Assembly: GCF_900143025.1 (NCBI RefSeq)
Contig: NZ_FRCT01000012.1
Span: forward strand, 1 to 64,000
Reading direction: 5' to 3'
Length of the DNA: 64,000 nt
From: Ruminococcus flavefaciens
GTDB taxonomy: Bacteria > Bacillota > Clostridia > Oscillospirales > Ruminococcaceae
In this document: one piece after another, positions 50,937 to 58,537 of the stretch
Layout of the letters: every line of letters begins with the position of its first letter
How positions within the stretch are numbered: position 1 is the stretch's first letter
Program-made: the position numbers and the translations under genes
The notes under the pieces: generated by a model
The model's input: only the letters and a program-made list of their open reading frames with translations
Database searches by the model: none
What the model was told of the DNA's origin: nothing

Positions 50937-51667
50937 CAGTGATTACCGCAGCTATGGCTGCCGCAGCCATGATCTCCGCAGGAATGACCTTCGCCGTGTT
51001 CATGATCGTGATGATCGCAGGTAGGGTTCTCATTCTGAACAAGTGTCTGTGCAAGGAAAGCCTGCACCGCTTCATCAGCACTTCCCATATTTCCTCCGTA
51101 GAGGGTGATGCCAGCCTCCTGCATCGCCATCTGTGCACCGCCGCCGATACCTCCGCAGATCAGAACGTCAGCCTGAGCGTTTTTCAGGAATCCCGCAAGC
51201 GCACCATGCCCTGCACCCATTGTTCCAACTACCTGCTCGTTGATGATCTTTCCGTCAGCAACGTCATAGAGCTTGAACTGCTCTGTTCTGCCGAAATGCT
51301 GAAAGATCTGTCCGTTTTCATAGGTTACTGCGATTCTCATAATAGTGCTTCCTTTCCGTGCGATCTTCTCCGAGATCGTGTTATCAAGAGTATAATTTCC
51401 GCCTGAAATGACGATGCGTCTGCCCTCGACCAAAGCCTGAGCAAGTTTTTTTCTTGCGGTATCATAGATTGCCGTGACGGTCGTTCTCGCCACGTTCATC
51501 TCCTGAGCACACTGTTCCTGCGTCTTTGACTGATAATCTATCAGACGTATCGTTTCAAACTCGTCAAGCGACATAACGACCGTATCGTTTGCCTTATCCT
51601 GATCGGGGGCAAAGCTCCAGTAATCGGGATAACAACAGATACGGCGTGATTTCTGAGGTCTTGGCAT
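50936..51667 (-). CDS. DUF134-NifX/dinitrogenase cofactor fusion with metal-binding tail
   Basis: 243 residues in three parts. The N-terminal DUF134 (about 1-95) has RPQKSRRICCYPDYWSF and a helix-turn-helix QEQCAQEMNVARTTVTAIYD. The NifX/NafY-like domain (about 105-215) starts MRIAVTYENGQIFQHFG. The His/Cys tail (about 216-243) is DHHDHEHGEGHSCGDHGC-like. DUF134 proteins are predicted regulators; NifX-type domains bind iron-sulfur clusters. The fusion looks like a metal- or redox-sensing regulator. It is the first gene of the operon, AAAGGAG upstream, with twin dyads over its promoter. Confidence 0.88.
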   Translation of the reverse strand: MPRPQKSRRICCYPDYWSFAPDQDKANDTVVMSLDEFETIRLIDYQSKTQEQCAQEMNVARTTVTAIYDTARKKLAQALVEGRRIVISGGNYTLDNTISEKIARKGSTIMRIAVTYENGQIFQHFGRTEQFKLYDVADGKIINEQVVGTMGAGHGALAGFLKNAQADVLICGGIGGGAQMAMQEAGITLYGGNMGSADEAVQAFLAQTLVQNENPTCDHHDHEHGEGHSCGDHGCGSHSCGNH

Positions 51668-51683
51668 AATAGCATCTCCTTTC

Positions 51684-51724
51684 TGACTTATGTCGATTAT
51701 AGCATATTTCTTGACTTATGTCAA
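51684..51724. promoter_or_regulatory. Two TGACTTATGTC operator dyads
   Basis: TGACTTATGTC occurs at 51684-51694 (just below the -10) and at 51712-51722, where it extends to the perfect dyad TTGACTTATGTCAA over the -35. Spacing is 28 bp. The DUF134 fusion protein is the likely binder. Confidence 0.75.
51696..51724 (-). promoter_or_regulatory. Promoter of the DUF134 operon
   Basis: Minus-strand TTGACA (51719-51724), 17-bp spacer, TATAAT (51696-51701), enclosed by the operator dyads. Confidence 0.88.
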
Positions 51725-51748
51725 GTATATTATTGGCATTTTCGGATA

Positions 51749-51777
51749 TTGACGGATATTGCTTCATTTGGTATAAT
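51749..51777 (+). promoter_or_regulatory. Promoter of the chromate-transporter pair
   Basis: TTGACG (51749-51754), 17-bp spacer, TATAAT (51772-51777) with TGG in front. It is divergent from the DUF134 operon, 25 bp between the two -35 boxes. Confidence 0.85.
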
Positions 51778-51797
51778 TTTTCTGTAGGAGTGATATT

Positions 51798-52355
51798 GTG
51801 AATAAGAATCTTGATTTGTTCCTGACCTTCATGAAAATCGGAGCTTTCACCTTCGGTGGCGGTTATGCGATGATACCGCTCATACAGCGCGAGGTCTGTG
51901 ATAATAAGCATTGGCTGAATGAGGATGATATACTTGAAGTTGTTGCGATAGCAGAATCAACACCGGGGCCGGTTGCGATCAATGCTGCTACCTTTGTAGG
52001 CAGCCGTACCGCCGGAACGCTCGGTGCTGTCTGCGCAACGCTGGGTGTTGTTCTTCCGTCGTTCCTTATTATCTCGCTTATTTCTTTTATCCTGAAAGCC
52101 TTTCAGGAGTCAAGAGCCGTGCAGTATGCCTTTATGGGTATCCGTGCAGGTGTTCTTGCATTGATACTCAAAGCAGTATATACTATGTTCATGGCGACTA
52201 AAAAGCACGCTGTTTCCTATGTTATCATGGCATCGGCATTGGTGCTGACAGCTTTTCTGAAAATAGATGCGGTGTTCGTGATCATTGGCTGTGCAATATT
52301 CGGGCTTATATGGTCGCTGATATTCAGAAAGGAGCAGAGCGATGATATGGATTGA
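51798..52355 (+). CDS. Chromate transporter half-protein 1 (CHR family)
   Basis: 185 residues starting at GTG (AGGAG eight bases upstream). It has the CHR motif FTFGGGYAMIPLIQRE near the start, then ESTPGPVAINAATFVG, with about five helices. Half-size CHR proteins work as pairs. The actual anion may be chromate, sulfate or another; transport direction is not shown by sequence. Its stop overlaps the start of the second half by 14 bases. Confidence 0.9.
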   Translation: MNKNLDLFLTFMKIGAFTFGGGYAMIPLIQREVCDNKHWLNEDDILEVVAIAESTPGPVAINAATFVGSRTAGTLGAVCATLGVVLPSFLIISLISFILKAFQESRAVQYAFMGIRAGVLALILKAVYTMFMATKKHAVSYVIMASALVLTAFLKIDAVFVIIGCAIFGLIWSLIFRKEQSDDMD

Positions 52356-52908
52356 ACTATTTCTGACCTTCCTGAAGATCGGTGCGTTTACGTTCGGCGG
52401 CGGATATGCAATGCTTCCTCTGATACAGAGCGAAGTCGAGCGTCACGGCTGGCTTACGCAGGCGGAGGTCGTGGATTTCATTGCTGTAAGTGAAAGCACA
52501 CCTGGGCCGCTGGCGATCAATATGGCTACATTCGTCGGCATCCGCACCGGCGGAGTGCTTGGTGCTGTTTGTGCAACACTCGGAGTAGTTCTACCGTCCT
52601 TTGTGATTATCCTGATCGTAGCGAAGTTTTATGAAAAGTTTCGCAAGAGCCGTGCTGTTGACGGTGTGATGTACGGTCTGCGTCCTGCTGTGATAGGGCT
52701 TATCGGTGCAGCATTCCTGTCTGTGGGAATGACGGTTTTCTTTCCTGATGGATTGCAGACTGCTGAATTGTCAGGGGCAAGCTTCTGGCTATCACTTGGA
52801 ATATTCGTTATTGGTGCAGTGCTTGCTTTCAAGAAACTGCACCCGATAGCGATCATAGGCATTTCTGCTGTTATCGGCATATTGGCAGGATATGGACTTG
52901 GATTATAA
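52342..52908 (+). CDS. Chromate transporter half-protein 2 (CHR family)
   Basis: 188 residues, paralogous to the preceding gene: FTFGGGYAMLPLIQSE, ESTPGPLAINMATFVG and GAVCATLGVVLPSF are shared nearly word for word. The two halves would insert in opposite orientation to form one carrier. The overlap with the first gene shows coupled translation. Confidence 0.9.
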   Translation: MIWIELFLTFLKIGAFTFGGGYAMLPLIQSEVERHGWLTQAEVVDFIAVSESTPGPLAINMATFVGIRTGGVLGAVCATLGVVLPSFVIILIVAKFYEKFRKSRAVDGVMYGLRPAVIGLIGAAFLSVGMTVFFPDGLQTAELSGASFWLSLGIFVIGAVLAFKKLHPIAIIGISAVIGILAGYGLGL

Positions 52909-52928
52909 TAGAATTCAGAAAAAACATA

Positions 52929-52957
52929 TTGACATTTTTCTATGCGTATGATATAAT
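52929..52957 (+). promoter_or_regulatory. Promoter of the arsR operon
   Basis: TTGACA (52929-52934), 17-bp spacer, TATAAT (52952-52957). Confidence 0.88.
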
Positions 52958-52986
52958 ATAGAAAATCTTCAATATGAGGTGAGAAC

Positions 52987-53295
52987 GTGGAGTTATCAAA
53001 CAAGCAGATCACGGTAATATTCAAAGCCCTGTGTGATGAAAACAGAGTTCAGATATTCAGAATCCTGCAAAACGGCGAACTATGCGCCTGTCATCTTCTT
53101 GAGGAGCTTCACCTGAGTCAACCGACACTCTCTCACCATATGAAGGTGCTCTGCGACAGCGGACTTGTGGTCGGCAGAAAAGATGGCAAGTGGATGCACT
53201 ACTCTATTTCGCAGGAAGGTGCTAAGATCGCTATGGACTGCCTGAAAGAGATCACGGCAGTAAACAAAAGCGAATGTAAATGCTGTAATAAGTAA
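52987..53295 (+). CDS. ArsR/SmtB-family metal(loid)-responsive repressor
   Basis: 102 residues starting at GTG (GAGG seven bases upstream). Winged helix with the recognition helix SQPTLSHHMKVL. The sensor motif ELCACHL (ELCVC type, helix alpha3) marks the arsenic/antimony-responding class. The C-terminal CKCC could add ligands. It leads an operon with a C_GCAxxG_C_C protein, a permease and a thioredoxin-like protein, so it probably represses metal(loid) or thiol-reactive stress genes. Confidence 0.9.
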   Translation: MELSNKQITVIFKALCDENRVQIFRILQNGELCACHLLEELHLSQPTLSHHMKVLCDSGLVVGRKDGKWMHYSISQEGAKIAMDCLKEITAVNKSECKCCNK

Positions 53296-53369
53296 GCCGT
53301 ATGGTCATACGGCTTTAAACAGCGGGAACAAATCGATACATCTAAATATAACAATCGGAGGATAAGAAA

Positions 53370-53816
53370 ATGGATAATGTTTCAAAAGCAGTACAGTATT
53401 ATGAAAATGGCTATATGTGTTCGCAGGCGGTATTTGCTGCGTTTGCGGAGGAGTTCGGCATTACCGAAAAACAGGCATTCCAGATAGGTGCTTGTTTCGG
53501 CGGAGGAATGTGCAAGGGCGAGGTCTGCGGTGCGTGTACGGGTGCGCTTATGGTACTTGGCATGAAGTACGGACAGTTCGACCTCAATGACACAGCAAGC
53601 CGTGCAAAAGGCCGTGATATGGCAGTTAAGTTCCTTGATGAGTTTGAGAAGCGCAAGGACTCATATATCTGTCGTGACCTTCTTGGCTGCGACCTCAGGA
53701 ATGAGGAAGACAGGAACAAAGCAAGGTCAAACGGACTATTCAGAACGCTCTGTCCGGAAATGGTCAGGACAGCAGCAGAGATACTGACCGAAATACTCGG
53801 AGGCGATGAAGAATAG
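53370..53816 (+). CDS. C_GCAxxG_C_C family redox protein, second copy
   Basis: 148 residues with GYMCSQAVFAAF, GACFGGGMCKGEVCGACTGAL and YICRDLLGCD. It is paralogous to the protein at 50463-50936 but on the opposite strand and with an extra Cys in GGGMCKGEVCGAC. GGAGG precedes the ATG. The stop overlaps the GTG of the permease by one base. The role is unknown; association with ArsR suggests thiol or metalloid handling. Confidence 0.88.
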   Translation: MDNVSKAVQYYENGYMCSQAVFAAFAEEFGITEKQAFQIGACFGGGMCKGEVCGACTGALMVLGMKYGQFDLNDTASRAKGRDMAVKFLDEFEKRKDSYICRDLLGCDLRNEEDRNKARSNGLFRTLCPEMVRTAAEILTEILGGDEE

Positions 53817-54811
53817 TGTGGAACTTTATCCAGGATGAGATATTCGGCATGAAATGGCTGAACAGGCTTATCGGCTCTTTGCTGACCGTCTGCGGTCTTG
53901 ATACTGAAAGCAAACTGGGCGGCAGTCTGCAGTTCTTCATCTATGATACGATAAAGATCATGATACTGCTCGGTTTTCTGATTTTCGTGATAACCTATAT
54001 ACAGAGTTATTTCCCTCCTGAAAGAACGAAGGAGATACTTGGCAGATTTCACGGTATCGGCGCAAATTGTATCGCGGCTTTGCTCGGCACTGTCACGCCT
54101 TTCTGCTCCTGTTCCTCAATACCGCTGTTCATGGGCTTTACAAGTGCAGGACTTCCGCTGGGAGTGACGTTTTCATTTCTTATATCATCGCCAATGGTTG
54201 ACTTAGGATCGCTTGTTTTGCTGATGAGTATTTTCGGCTGGAAGGTCGCTGTTATATATGTGATAGTGGGACTTGTAATTGCAGTTGCAGGCGGTACGCT
54301 TATCGAAAAGCTGCACCTTGAAGATCAGGTGGAGGAGTTTATCCGTAACAGAAAGAGCATTGACACTCCGCAGAACGAGCTTACAAAGCGTGACAGGCTG
54401 AAATACTCATGTAAACAAGTCACGGGAACAGTGAAAAAGGTCTTGCCCTATATCCTTATTGGTGTTGGTATCGGTGCGGTCATACACAACTGTATACCTG
54501 AGAAATGGATAGTAAACGTTCTTGGCACCGGAAATCCCTTTGGAGTTATCCTTGCTGCGATATGTGGAATACCGATGTACGCCGATATATTCGGCTGTAT
54601 CCCCATTGCAGAAGCGCTTGTCGCAAAAGGAGCAAATCTCGGCGTAGTTATCGCTTTTTTGATGGGCGTTATCACGCTCTCACTACCGTCAATGATAATG
54701 CTGAAAAAGGCAATAAAGCCTAAGCTGCTTTGCATTTTCATCGCTATCTGTACGATCGGAATTATCCTTGTCGGATATTTCTTTAATCTCATTCAGAATT
54801 ACATCATTTAG
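53816..54811 (+). CDS. ArsP-type permease (UPF0718/DUF318)
   Basis: 331 residues, GTG start overlapping the previous stop. It has eight or more helices in two halves joined by a charged loop (about 175-200). The first half carries TPFCSCSSIPLFMGF, the Cys motif shared with ArsP organoarsenical exporters, and SSPMVDLGSL. The second half has GIPMYADIFGCIPIAEAL. With ArsR and thioredoxin this gives an efflux operon; the substrate (methylarsenite, other metalloids) is inferred. Confidence 0.88.
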   Translation: MWNFIQDEIFGMKWLNRLIGSLLTVCGLDTESKLGGSLQFFIYDTIKIMILLGFLIFVITYIQSYFPPERTKEILGRFHGIGANCIAALLGTVTPFCSCSSIPLFMGFTSAGLPLGVTFSFLISSPMVDLGSLVLLMSIFGWKVAVIYVIVGLVIAVAGGTLIEKLHLEDQVEEFIRNRKSIDTPQNELTKRDRLKYSCKQVTGTVKKVLPYILIGVGIGAVIHNCIPEKWIVNVLGTGNPFGVILAAICGIPMYADIFGCIPIAEALVAKGANLGVVIAFLMGVITLSLPSMIMLKKAIKPKLLCIFIAICTIGIILVGYFFNLIQNYII

Positions 54812-54823
54812 GAGGAATATATC

Positions 54824-55174
54824 ATGGCATTATTTGGTAAGAAAAAGGAAGAGAAGAAAGAGGAAACTTCATGCTACTGTTGCGGCGGAGAGCAGACTGC
54901 AACTGAGACAGCTTCGACTTGCTGTGGTGAAAAGGTTGACGGTATCTGCTGTATCAAGGTTCTCGGTTCAGGCTGCAAAGCCTGTCATCAGCTCTACGAT
55001 AACACTGTCAAGGCAGTTGAGGGAATGGGCATCGAGGTCGAGTATGTCACAGACTTGCAGAAGATAATGGAGTACGGTGCAATGTCAATGCCTGCGCTCG
55101 TTGTCAATGAGAAGCTCGTTTCATCCGGTAAAACTCTTAAGTCTGCGGAGATATTAAAGATAATAGGCAAATGA
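54824..55174 (+). CDS. Thioredoxin-family small redox protein with Cys-rich front
   Basis: 116 residues. A charged, Cys-rich N-terminus (CYCC, TCC, ICC) precedes a thioredoxin-like fold of the 'redox-active disulfide protein 2' type with active site GSGCKACHQLY and cis-Pro in SMPALVVN. AGGAGG precedes the ATG. It lies 12 bases after the permease and is the last gene of the operon. Related proteins are encoded beside UPF0718 permeases in many anaerobes. The extra Cys pairs may bind metal. Confidence 0.88.
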   Translation: MALFGKKKEEKKEETSCYCCGGEQTATETASTCCGEKVDGICCIKVLGSGCKACHQLYDNTVKAVEGMGIEVEYVTDLQKIMEYGAMSMPALVVNEKLVSSGKTLKSAEILKIIGK

Positions 55175-55182
55175 CAATATTT

Positions 55183-55212
55183 AAGGCAGCCGTAATGGCT
55201 GCCTCTCTTTTA
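55183..55212 (+). terminator. Terminator of the arsR operon
   Basis: GGCAGCC-GTAAT-GGCTGCC then TCTCTTTT. Confidence 0.85.
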
Positions 55213-55310
55213 CGTTCCTGATTTTGTTCTATGCAATTATAACAGTTGACAATGGAGAACTTTTACAGCATCATATTTACGGCTAAATATAGCCGTTTAT
55301 CGATTAAATT

Positions 55311-55364
55311 GTGATTGCCACCCTATCCGCAGTACAGGCTGCTATCAACGAAGGAAAGTAATTC
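55311..55364 (+). pseudogene. ppdK C-terminus remnant
   Basis: In frame to a TAA at 55362, the last 15 codons read IATLSAVQAAINEGK, against IARLAAAQAAIADKK at the end of ppdK. Upstream of it similarity stops. It is a diverged 3' scrap of a ppdK-like gene. Confidence 0.7.
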
Positions 55365-55534
55365 CCAAATATACTCAGATCGGCTATTTTACGCTGAATC
55401 TGGACGATGCTAAGGAATACCTTTACGCGAAGTCCACAAAGCGTAGGATACTAAGTTGGCGTGATATTCACGTTAATGTGTTTATCTGATTAAAAACAAT
55501 GAGTCCTCACAGTTTTGGCTGTGAGGACTTTTTT
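55335..55534. repeat. ppdK-tail module, copy B
   Basis: Second full copy of the module at 49456-49655. The gap 55213-55570 holds this module and the remnant; no complete gene is visible. Confidence 0.88.
55361..55490 (+). pseudogene. Orphan C-terminal coding tail, copy B
   Basis: Same peptide as copy A with V to I and R to P changes, ending at TGA at the same relative place. It bears the same -1 frame relation to the ppdK remnant stop as in copy A. Confidence 0.6.
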
Positions 55535-55535
55535 G
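55502..55535 (+). terminator. Repeated terminator, copy B
   Basis: AGTCCTCACAG-TTTTGG-CTGTGAGGACT with six T. The stem differs from copy A by compensating changes (GCT/AGC to TCC/GGA region). Confidence 0.9.
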
Positions 55536-55570
55536 TCTGAAGTTAAATATCAAAAATAAAGCAAGGGTAC

Positions 55571-55599
55571 TTGACAAACGAGTTTATATTTGATACAAT
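55571..55599 (+). promoter_or_regulatory. Promoter of the ohrR-gpx operon
   Basis: TTGACA (55571-55576), 17-bp spacer, TACAAT (55594-55599). Confidence 0.85.
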
Positions 55600-55608
55600 A
55601 TAATTGCA
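55594..55608. promoter_or_regulatory. OhrR-box-like operator
   Basis: TACAATATAATTGCA is one mismatch from a perfect dyad of the TACAAT-N3-ATTGTA type used by OhrR. It includes the -10 box, so binding would block the promoter. Confidence 0.6.
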
Positions 55609-55635
55609 AACAACATAAATTGAGGAGGCAGAACA

Positions 55636-56076
55636 ATGGAATACAACTACAAGGAAGCTATGAAGATTGAAAATCAGCTCTGTTTTCCACTGTATGCGGC
55701 AGCAAGAGCTGTAACGAGCTTATATACGCCGTATCTGAAGGAGATGAATCTGACCTACACGCAGTATATAGTGATGCTTGTTCTGTGGGAGAAGGACGGC
55801 GTTACTGTCGGAGACATATGCAAAAAACTCATGCTTGACAACGGCACGGTTTCGCCCCTTCTTAAAAAGATGAGCACACTCGGCTATCTCGAAAGAAATC
55901 ACAGCAAAGATGACGAACGTTCAGTCCTCATTTATCTGACCGAACAGGGCAGAGCCTTGCAGGAACAGGCAAAGGATATCCCTGTGAAGGTTGGAAAGTG
56001 CGTAAAACTCAGTCCCGAAAAGGCAAAGCAGCTCTATTCGCTGCTGTATGAATTATTGGAAGAACATGATATCTGA
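55636..56076 (+). CDS. MarR-family regulator of OhrR type
   Basis: 146 residues. The N-terminal NQLCFPLYAAAR carries the peroxide-sensing Cys (residue 16) of OhrR. Winged helix follows with GVTVGDICKKLMLDNGTVSPLLKKM and DDERSVLIYLTEQG. Oxidation of the Cys by organic hydroperoxide should release DNA. GAGGAGG lies about eight bases before the ATG. It controls, by position, the glutathione peroxidase gene 14 bases downstream and probably the two genes after that. Confidence 0.9.
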   Translation: MEYNYKEAMKIENQLCFPLYAAARAVTSLYTPYLKEMNLTYTQYIVMLVLWEKDGVTVGDICKKLMLDNGTVSPLLKKMSTLGYLERNHSKDDERSVLIYLTEQGRALQEQAKDIPVKVGKCVKLSPEKAKQLYSLLYELLEEHDI

Positions 56077-56090
56077 AAGGAGCATGAAGT

Positions 56091-56639
56091 ATGAAAACAG
56101 TATACGATTTTATCGTGAAAGACCGTGCAGGCAACGACGTAAGTCTCAGTGATTATAATGGTAAGGTGCTGCTTATCGTGAATACAGCTACGGGATGCGG
56201 CTTTACTCCGCATTATGAGCCGCTTGAAACTATGTACAAGGAATTACGAGACAAAGGCTTCGAGATACTCGATTTTCCTTGCAATCAGTTCGCAAATCAG
56301 GCTCCCGGCAGCGAGGATGAGATACATCAGTTCTGCAAGCTTAAATTCGGTACGGAGTTCCCTCAGTTCGCAAAGATAGATGTTAACGGCGACAGCGCGA
56401 ATCCGCTTTTTGCCTATCTTGCTACGGAAAAGCCATTTGCTGGCTTTGGCAAGGGGATCAAGAATGCAATGCTAAATAAGTTTGCTGATATGAATAATAA
56501 GAAGTTCGGAGATAAAGCGTATATCAAGTGGAACTTTACAAAATTCCTAGTTGACAGAACAGGTAAGGTTATCGCACGCTTTGAGCCTACAACTGATATG
56601 GCAGAGGTGCGTAAGGTTGTTGAAGAATTTCTTGGGTGA
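56091..56639 (+). CDS. Glutathione peroxidase family protein
   Basis: 182 residues with the peroxidase triad: Cys in NTATGCGFTPHY (about 36), Gln in FPCNQF (about 70) and Trp in KWNFTKFLV. FPCNQFANQAPG has the usual second Cys region of thioredoxin-dependent members. It reduces organic or hydrogen peroxide, probably with thioredoxin, since clostridia usually lack glutathione. The second gene of the OhrR operon. Confidence 0.93.
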   Translation: MKTVYDFIVKDRAGNDVSLSDYNGKVLLIVNTATGCGFTPHYEPLETMYKELRDKGFEILDFPCNQFANQAPGSEDEIHQFCKLKFGTEFPQFAKIDVNGDSANPLFAYLATEKPFAGFGKGIKNAMLNKFADMNNKKFGDKAYIKWNFTKFLVDRTGKVIARFEPTTDMAEVRKVVEEFLG

Positions 56640-56643
56640 GGCT

Positions 56644-57735
56644 ATGAACGAAAAATTTGACCTTCAGGAATATCTGACAAAGGGTGTTGAGCGGATAGTT
56701 GGCGAAGCTGTCAGGGCAACGCTGAAAAATCCAAGAGAAAGTGCCTTTATGCTGAAATTTGCAGCAGCAAGTTGCAGCGCTTCCAAACGCCGCAGGAAAG
56801 CCGAAGATAATGGCGAGCACATCCCCCCGTTCCTCATTGCAAGTATCACAAGCAAATGCAATCTTCATTGTGCAGGCTGTTATTCACGGTGCAATCATGC
56901 CACTGTTGATTCCGAGCCTGTGAAACAGCTGACTGAAACAGAATGGCTAAGGATATTTGATGAAGCGGACGAAATGGGCATCAGCTTTATCCTTCTCGCA
57001 GGCGGTGAACCTATGCTCCGGCGGGATATCATCGAAGCTGCAGGTCAGAAGCAGAATATACTCTTTCCGATCTTTACTAACGGCACTTTCATGGACGAAC
57101 GCTATTTAGAGCTTTTCGATAAATGCCGCAACCTTATCCCTGTAATGAGCATTGAAGGCAACCGTGAGCAGACCGATTCACGGCGCGGCTCCGGAATTTA
57201 TGATAAACTTGTCTCCAATATGGACGAGTTCAGAAAACACGGACTTGTTTTCGGAGCATCTGTTACTGTTACAACGCATAACTATAAAGAAGTGACTTCT
57301 GATGCTTTTTTAGCCAGTCTTTCTGAAAAAGGCTGCAAAGCGGTCATATTTGTGGAGTATGTTCCTGTAACCGATGAAAGCCGCAAGCTTGCTCCCGGCG
57401 ACATACAGAGAGAGTACCTGATGAACAAGATACAGCATCTGCGTGAGAAACGTCCCGAAATGGTTTATATCTCATTCCCGGGAGATGAAAAAAGTTCGGG
57501 AGGCTGTGTTGCAGCTGGTCGAGGTTTCTTTCACATCAATTCTCATGGTGGAGCTGAGCCCTGTCCGTTCTCGCCGTATTCTGATATCAATGTGAAGGAT
57601 ACATCACTTCGTGAGGCTTTGCATTCTCCGCTGTTTACAGCTCTCAGGAGTAGCGATATCCTGCTTGACAATCACGACGGAGGCTGTGTTCTTTACCAAA
57701 AGAAAGCACAGGTCGAGTCACTTTTAAAGCTCTGA
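56644..57735 (+). CDS. Radical SAM protein
   Basis: 363 residues from MNEKFDLQEYL; GGTGAGG stands just before this ATG, four bases after the gpx stop. The [4Fe-4S] motif is TSKCNLHCAGCYSR (CxxxCxxC, about 77-84), followed by LLAGGEPMLRRDI and IFTNGTFM. Late cysteines (GGCVAAGRG, EPCPFSPYSD, GGCVL) may form a partial SPASM-like set. The N-terminal 60 residues are an unusual Ala/Ser/Lys-rich helix. Substrate unknown. Confidence 0.9.
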   Translation: MNEKFDLQEYLTKGVERIVGEAVRATLKNPRESAFMLKFAAASCSASKRRRKAEDNGEHIPPFLIASITSKCNLHCAGCYSRCNHATVDSEPVKQLTETEWLRIFDEADEMGISFILLAGGEPMLRRDIIEAAGQKQNILFPIFTNGTFMDERYLELFDKCRNLIPVMSIEGNREQTDSRRGSGIYDKLVSNMDEFRKHGLVFGASVTVTTHNYKEVTSDAFLASLSEKGCKAVIFVEYVPVTDESRKLAPGDIQREYLMNKIQHLREKRPEMVYISFPGDEKSSGGCVAAGRGFFHINSHGGAEPCPFSPYSDINVKDTSLREALHSPLFTALRSSDILLDNHDGGCVLYQKKAQVESLLKL

Positions 57736-57748
57736 AGGAATTGAAACT

Positions 57749-58441
57749 ATGAATACGTTTACGCCGAAACAAAAGGCAGTCTCATGTGTTCTGAAAATTG
57801 TAGTGATCTTTTCGGCGATACTTGGTACTTTTCTGAGTGCTTATGCAGGACGGCATTCTTTTATGGGCGGCAGCCGTGTTTTCATGTACTTCACGATACA
57901 GTCCAATATTGCCATCGCCATAATATGTGCGGCAGGTCTGAAAGGACTGTTCAGGAACAAATCCGTCAGTGACCTGTGGTGGGTAATAAAATTCGTAGGA
58001 ACAGTTTCAATCACCCTTACGGGAGCAGTCTTCTGTTTTGTATTGGCTCCAACACTTGGGAATGCGGCGTGGAATCTGCAAAACATACTGACTCACGTTG
58101 TCGTTCCTGTCGCTGCGATAATTGACTTTTTTGTAGTCGGAGTCAGCAGCAATATCAAGAAGAGTAACACGTTCTGGGTGATAGTTCCGCCAATTCTGTA
58201 TGCTGTCTACGCTGGCATTGGATATGTCGAAAACTGGCAGTTTGCGGAAGGTTATAATTATCCGTACTTCTTCCTCAACTGGGGAAGTTCTGCCGGAGCA
58301 TTCGGCTTCACCGACGAGCTGCCGTTCATGGGCTGTGCGTGGTGGATAATTTCCCTTTTTGTAGTACTGCTGATAGTCGGATATCTGTATCTGAAAATAG
58401 TAGATATACTGAAAAGGTTTAAGAATCGGAATCCGTCTTAA
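57749..58441 (+). CDS. Pr6Pr family membrane protein
   Basis: 230 residues, six predicted helices with short loops. Motifs FTIQSNIAIAI, GAVFCFVLAPT, NILTHVVVPVAAIIDF and YNYPYFFLNWG are typical of the Pr6Pr (FAR-17a/AIG1-like) family. Eukaryotic relatives hydrolyse bioactive fatty acid esters; the bacterial role is unknown. It is last gene of the OhrR block and runs into repeated terminator C. Confidence 0.87.
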   Translation: MNTFTPKQKAVSCVLKIVVIFSAILGTFLSAYAGRHSFMGGSRVFMYFTIQSNIAIAIICAAGLKGLFRNKSVSDLWWVIKFVGTVSITLTGAVFCFVLAPTLGNAAWNLQNILTHVVVPVAAIIDFFVVGVSSNIKKSNTFWVIVPPILYAVYAGIGYVENWQFAEGYNYPYFFLNWGSSAGAFGFTDELPFMGCAWWIISLFVVLLIVGYLYLKIVDILKRFKNRNPS

Positions 58442-58468
58442 TAGTCTTTATGAAGAAAGATAAGATTT

Positions 58469-58521
58469 CTATCTGAATAAAACAACAGAGTCTTCACAGT
58501 TTCGGCTGTGAGGACTTTTTT
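58469..58521. repeat. ppdK-tail module, copy C (terminator part)
   Basis: Only TATCTGAATAAA, the spacer and the hairpin AGTCTTCACAG-TTTCGG-CTGTGAGGACT-T6 remain. It terminates the OhrR block (+). Confidence 0.85.
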
Positions 58522-58537
58522 GTCTTGTGATAATGAT

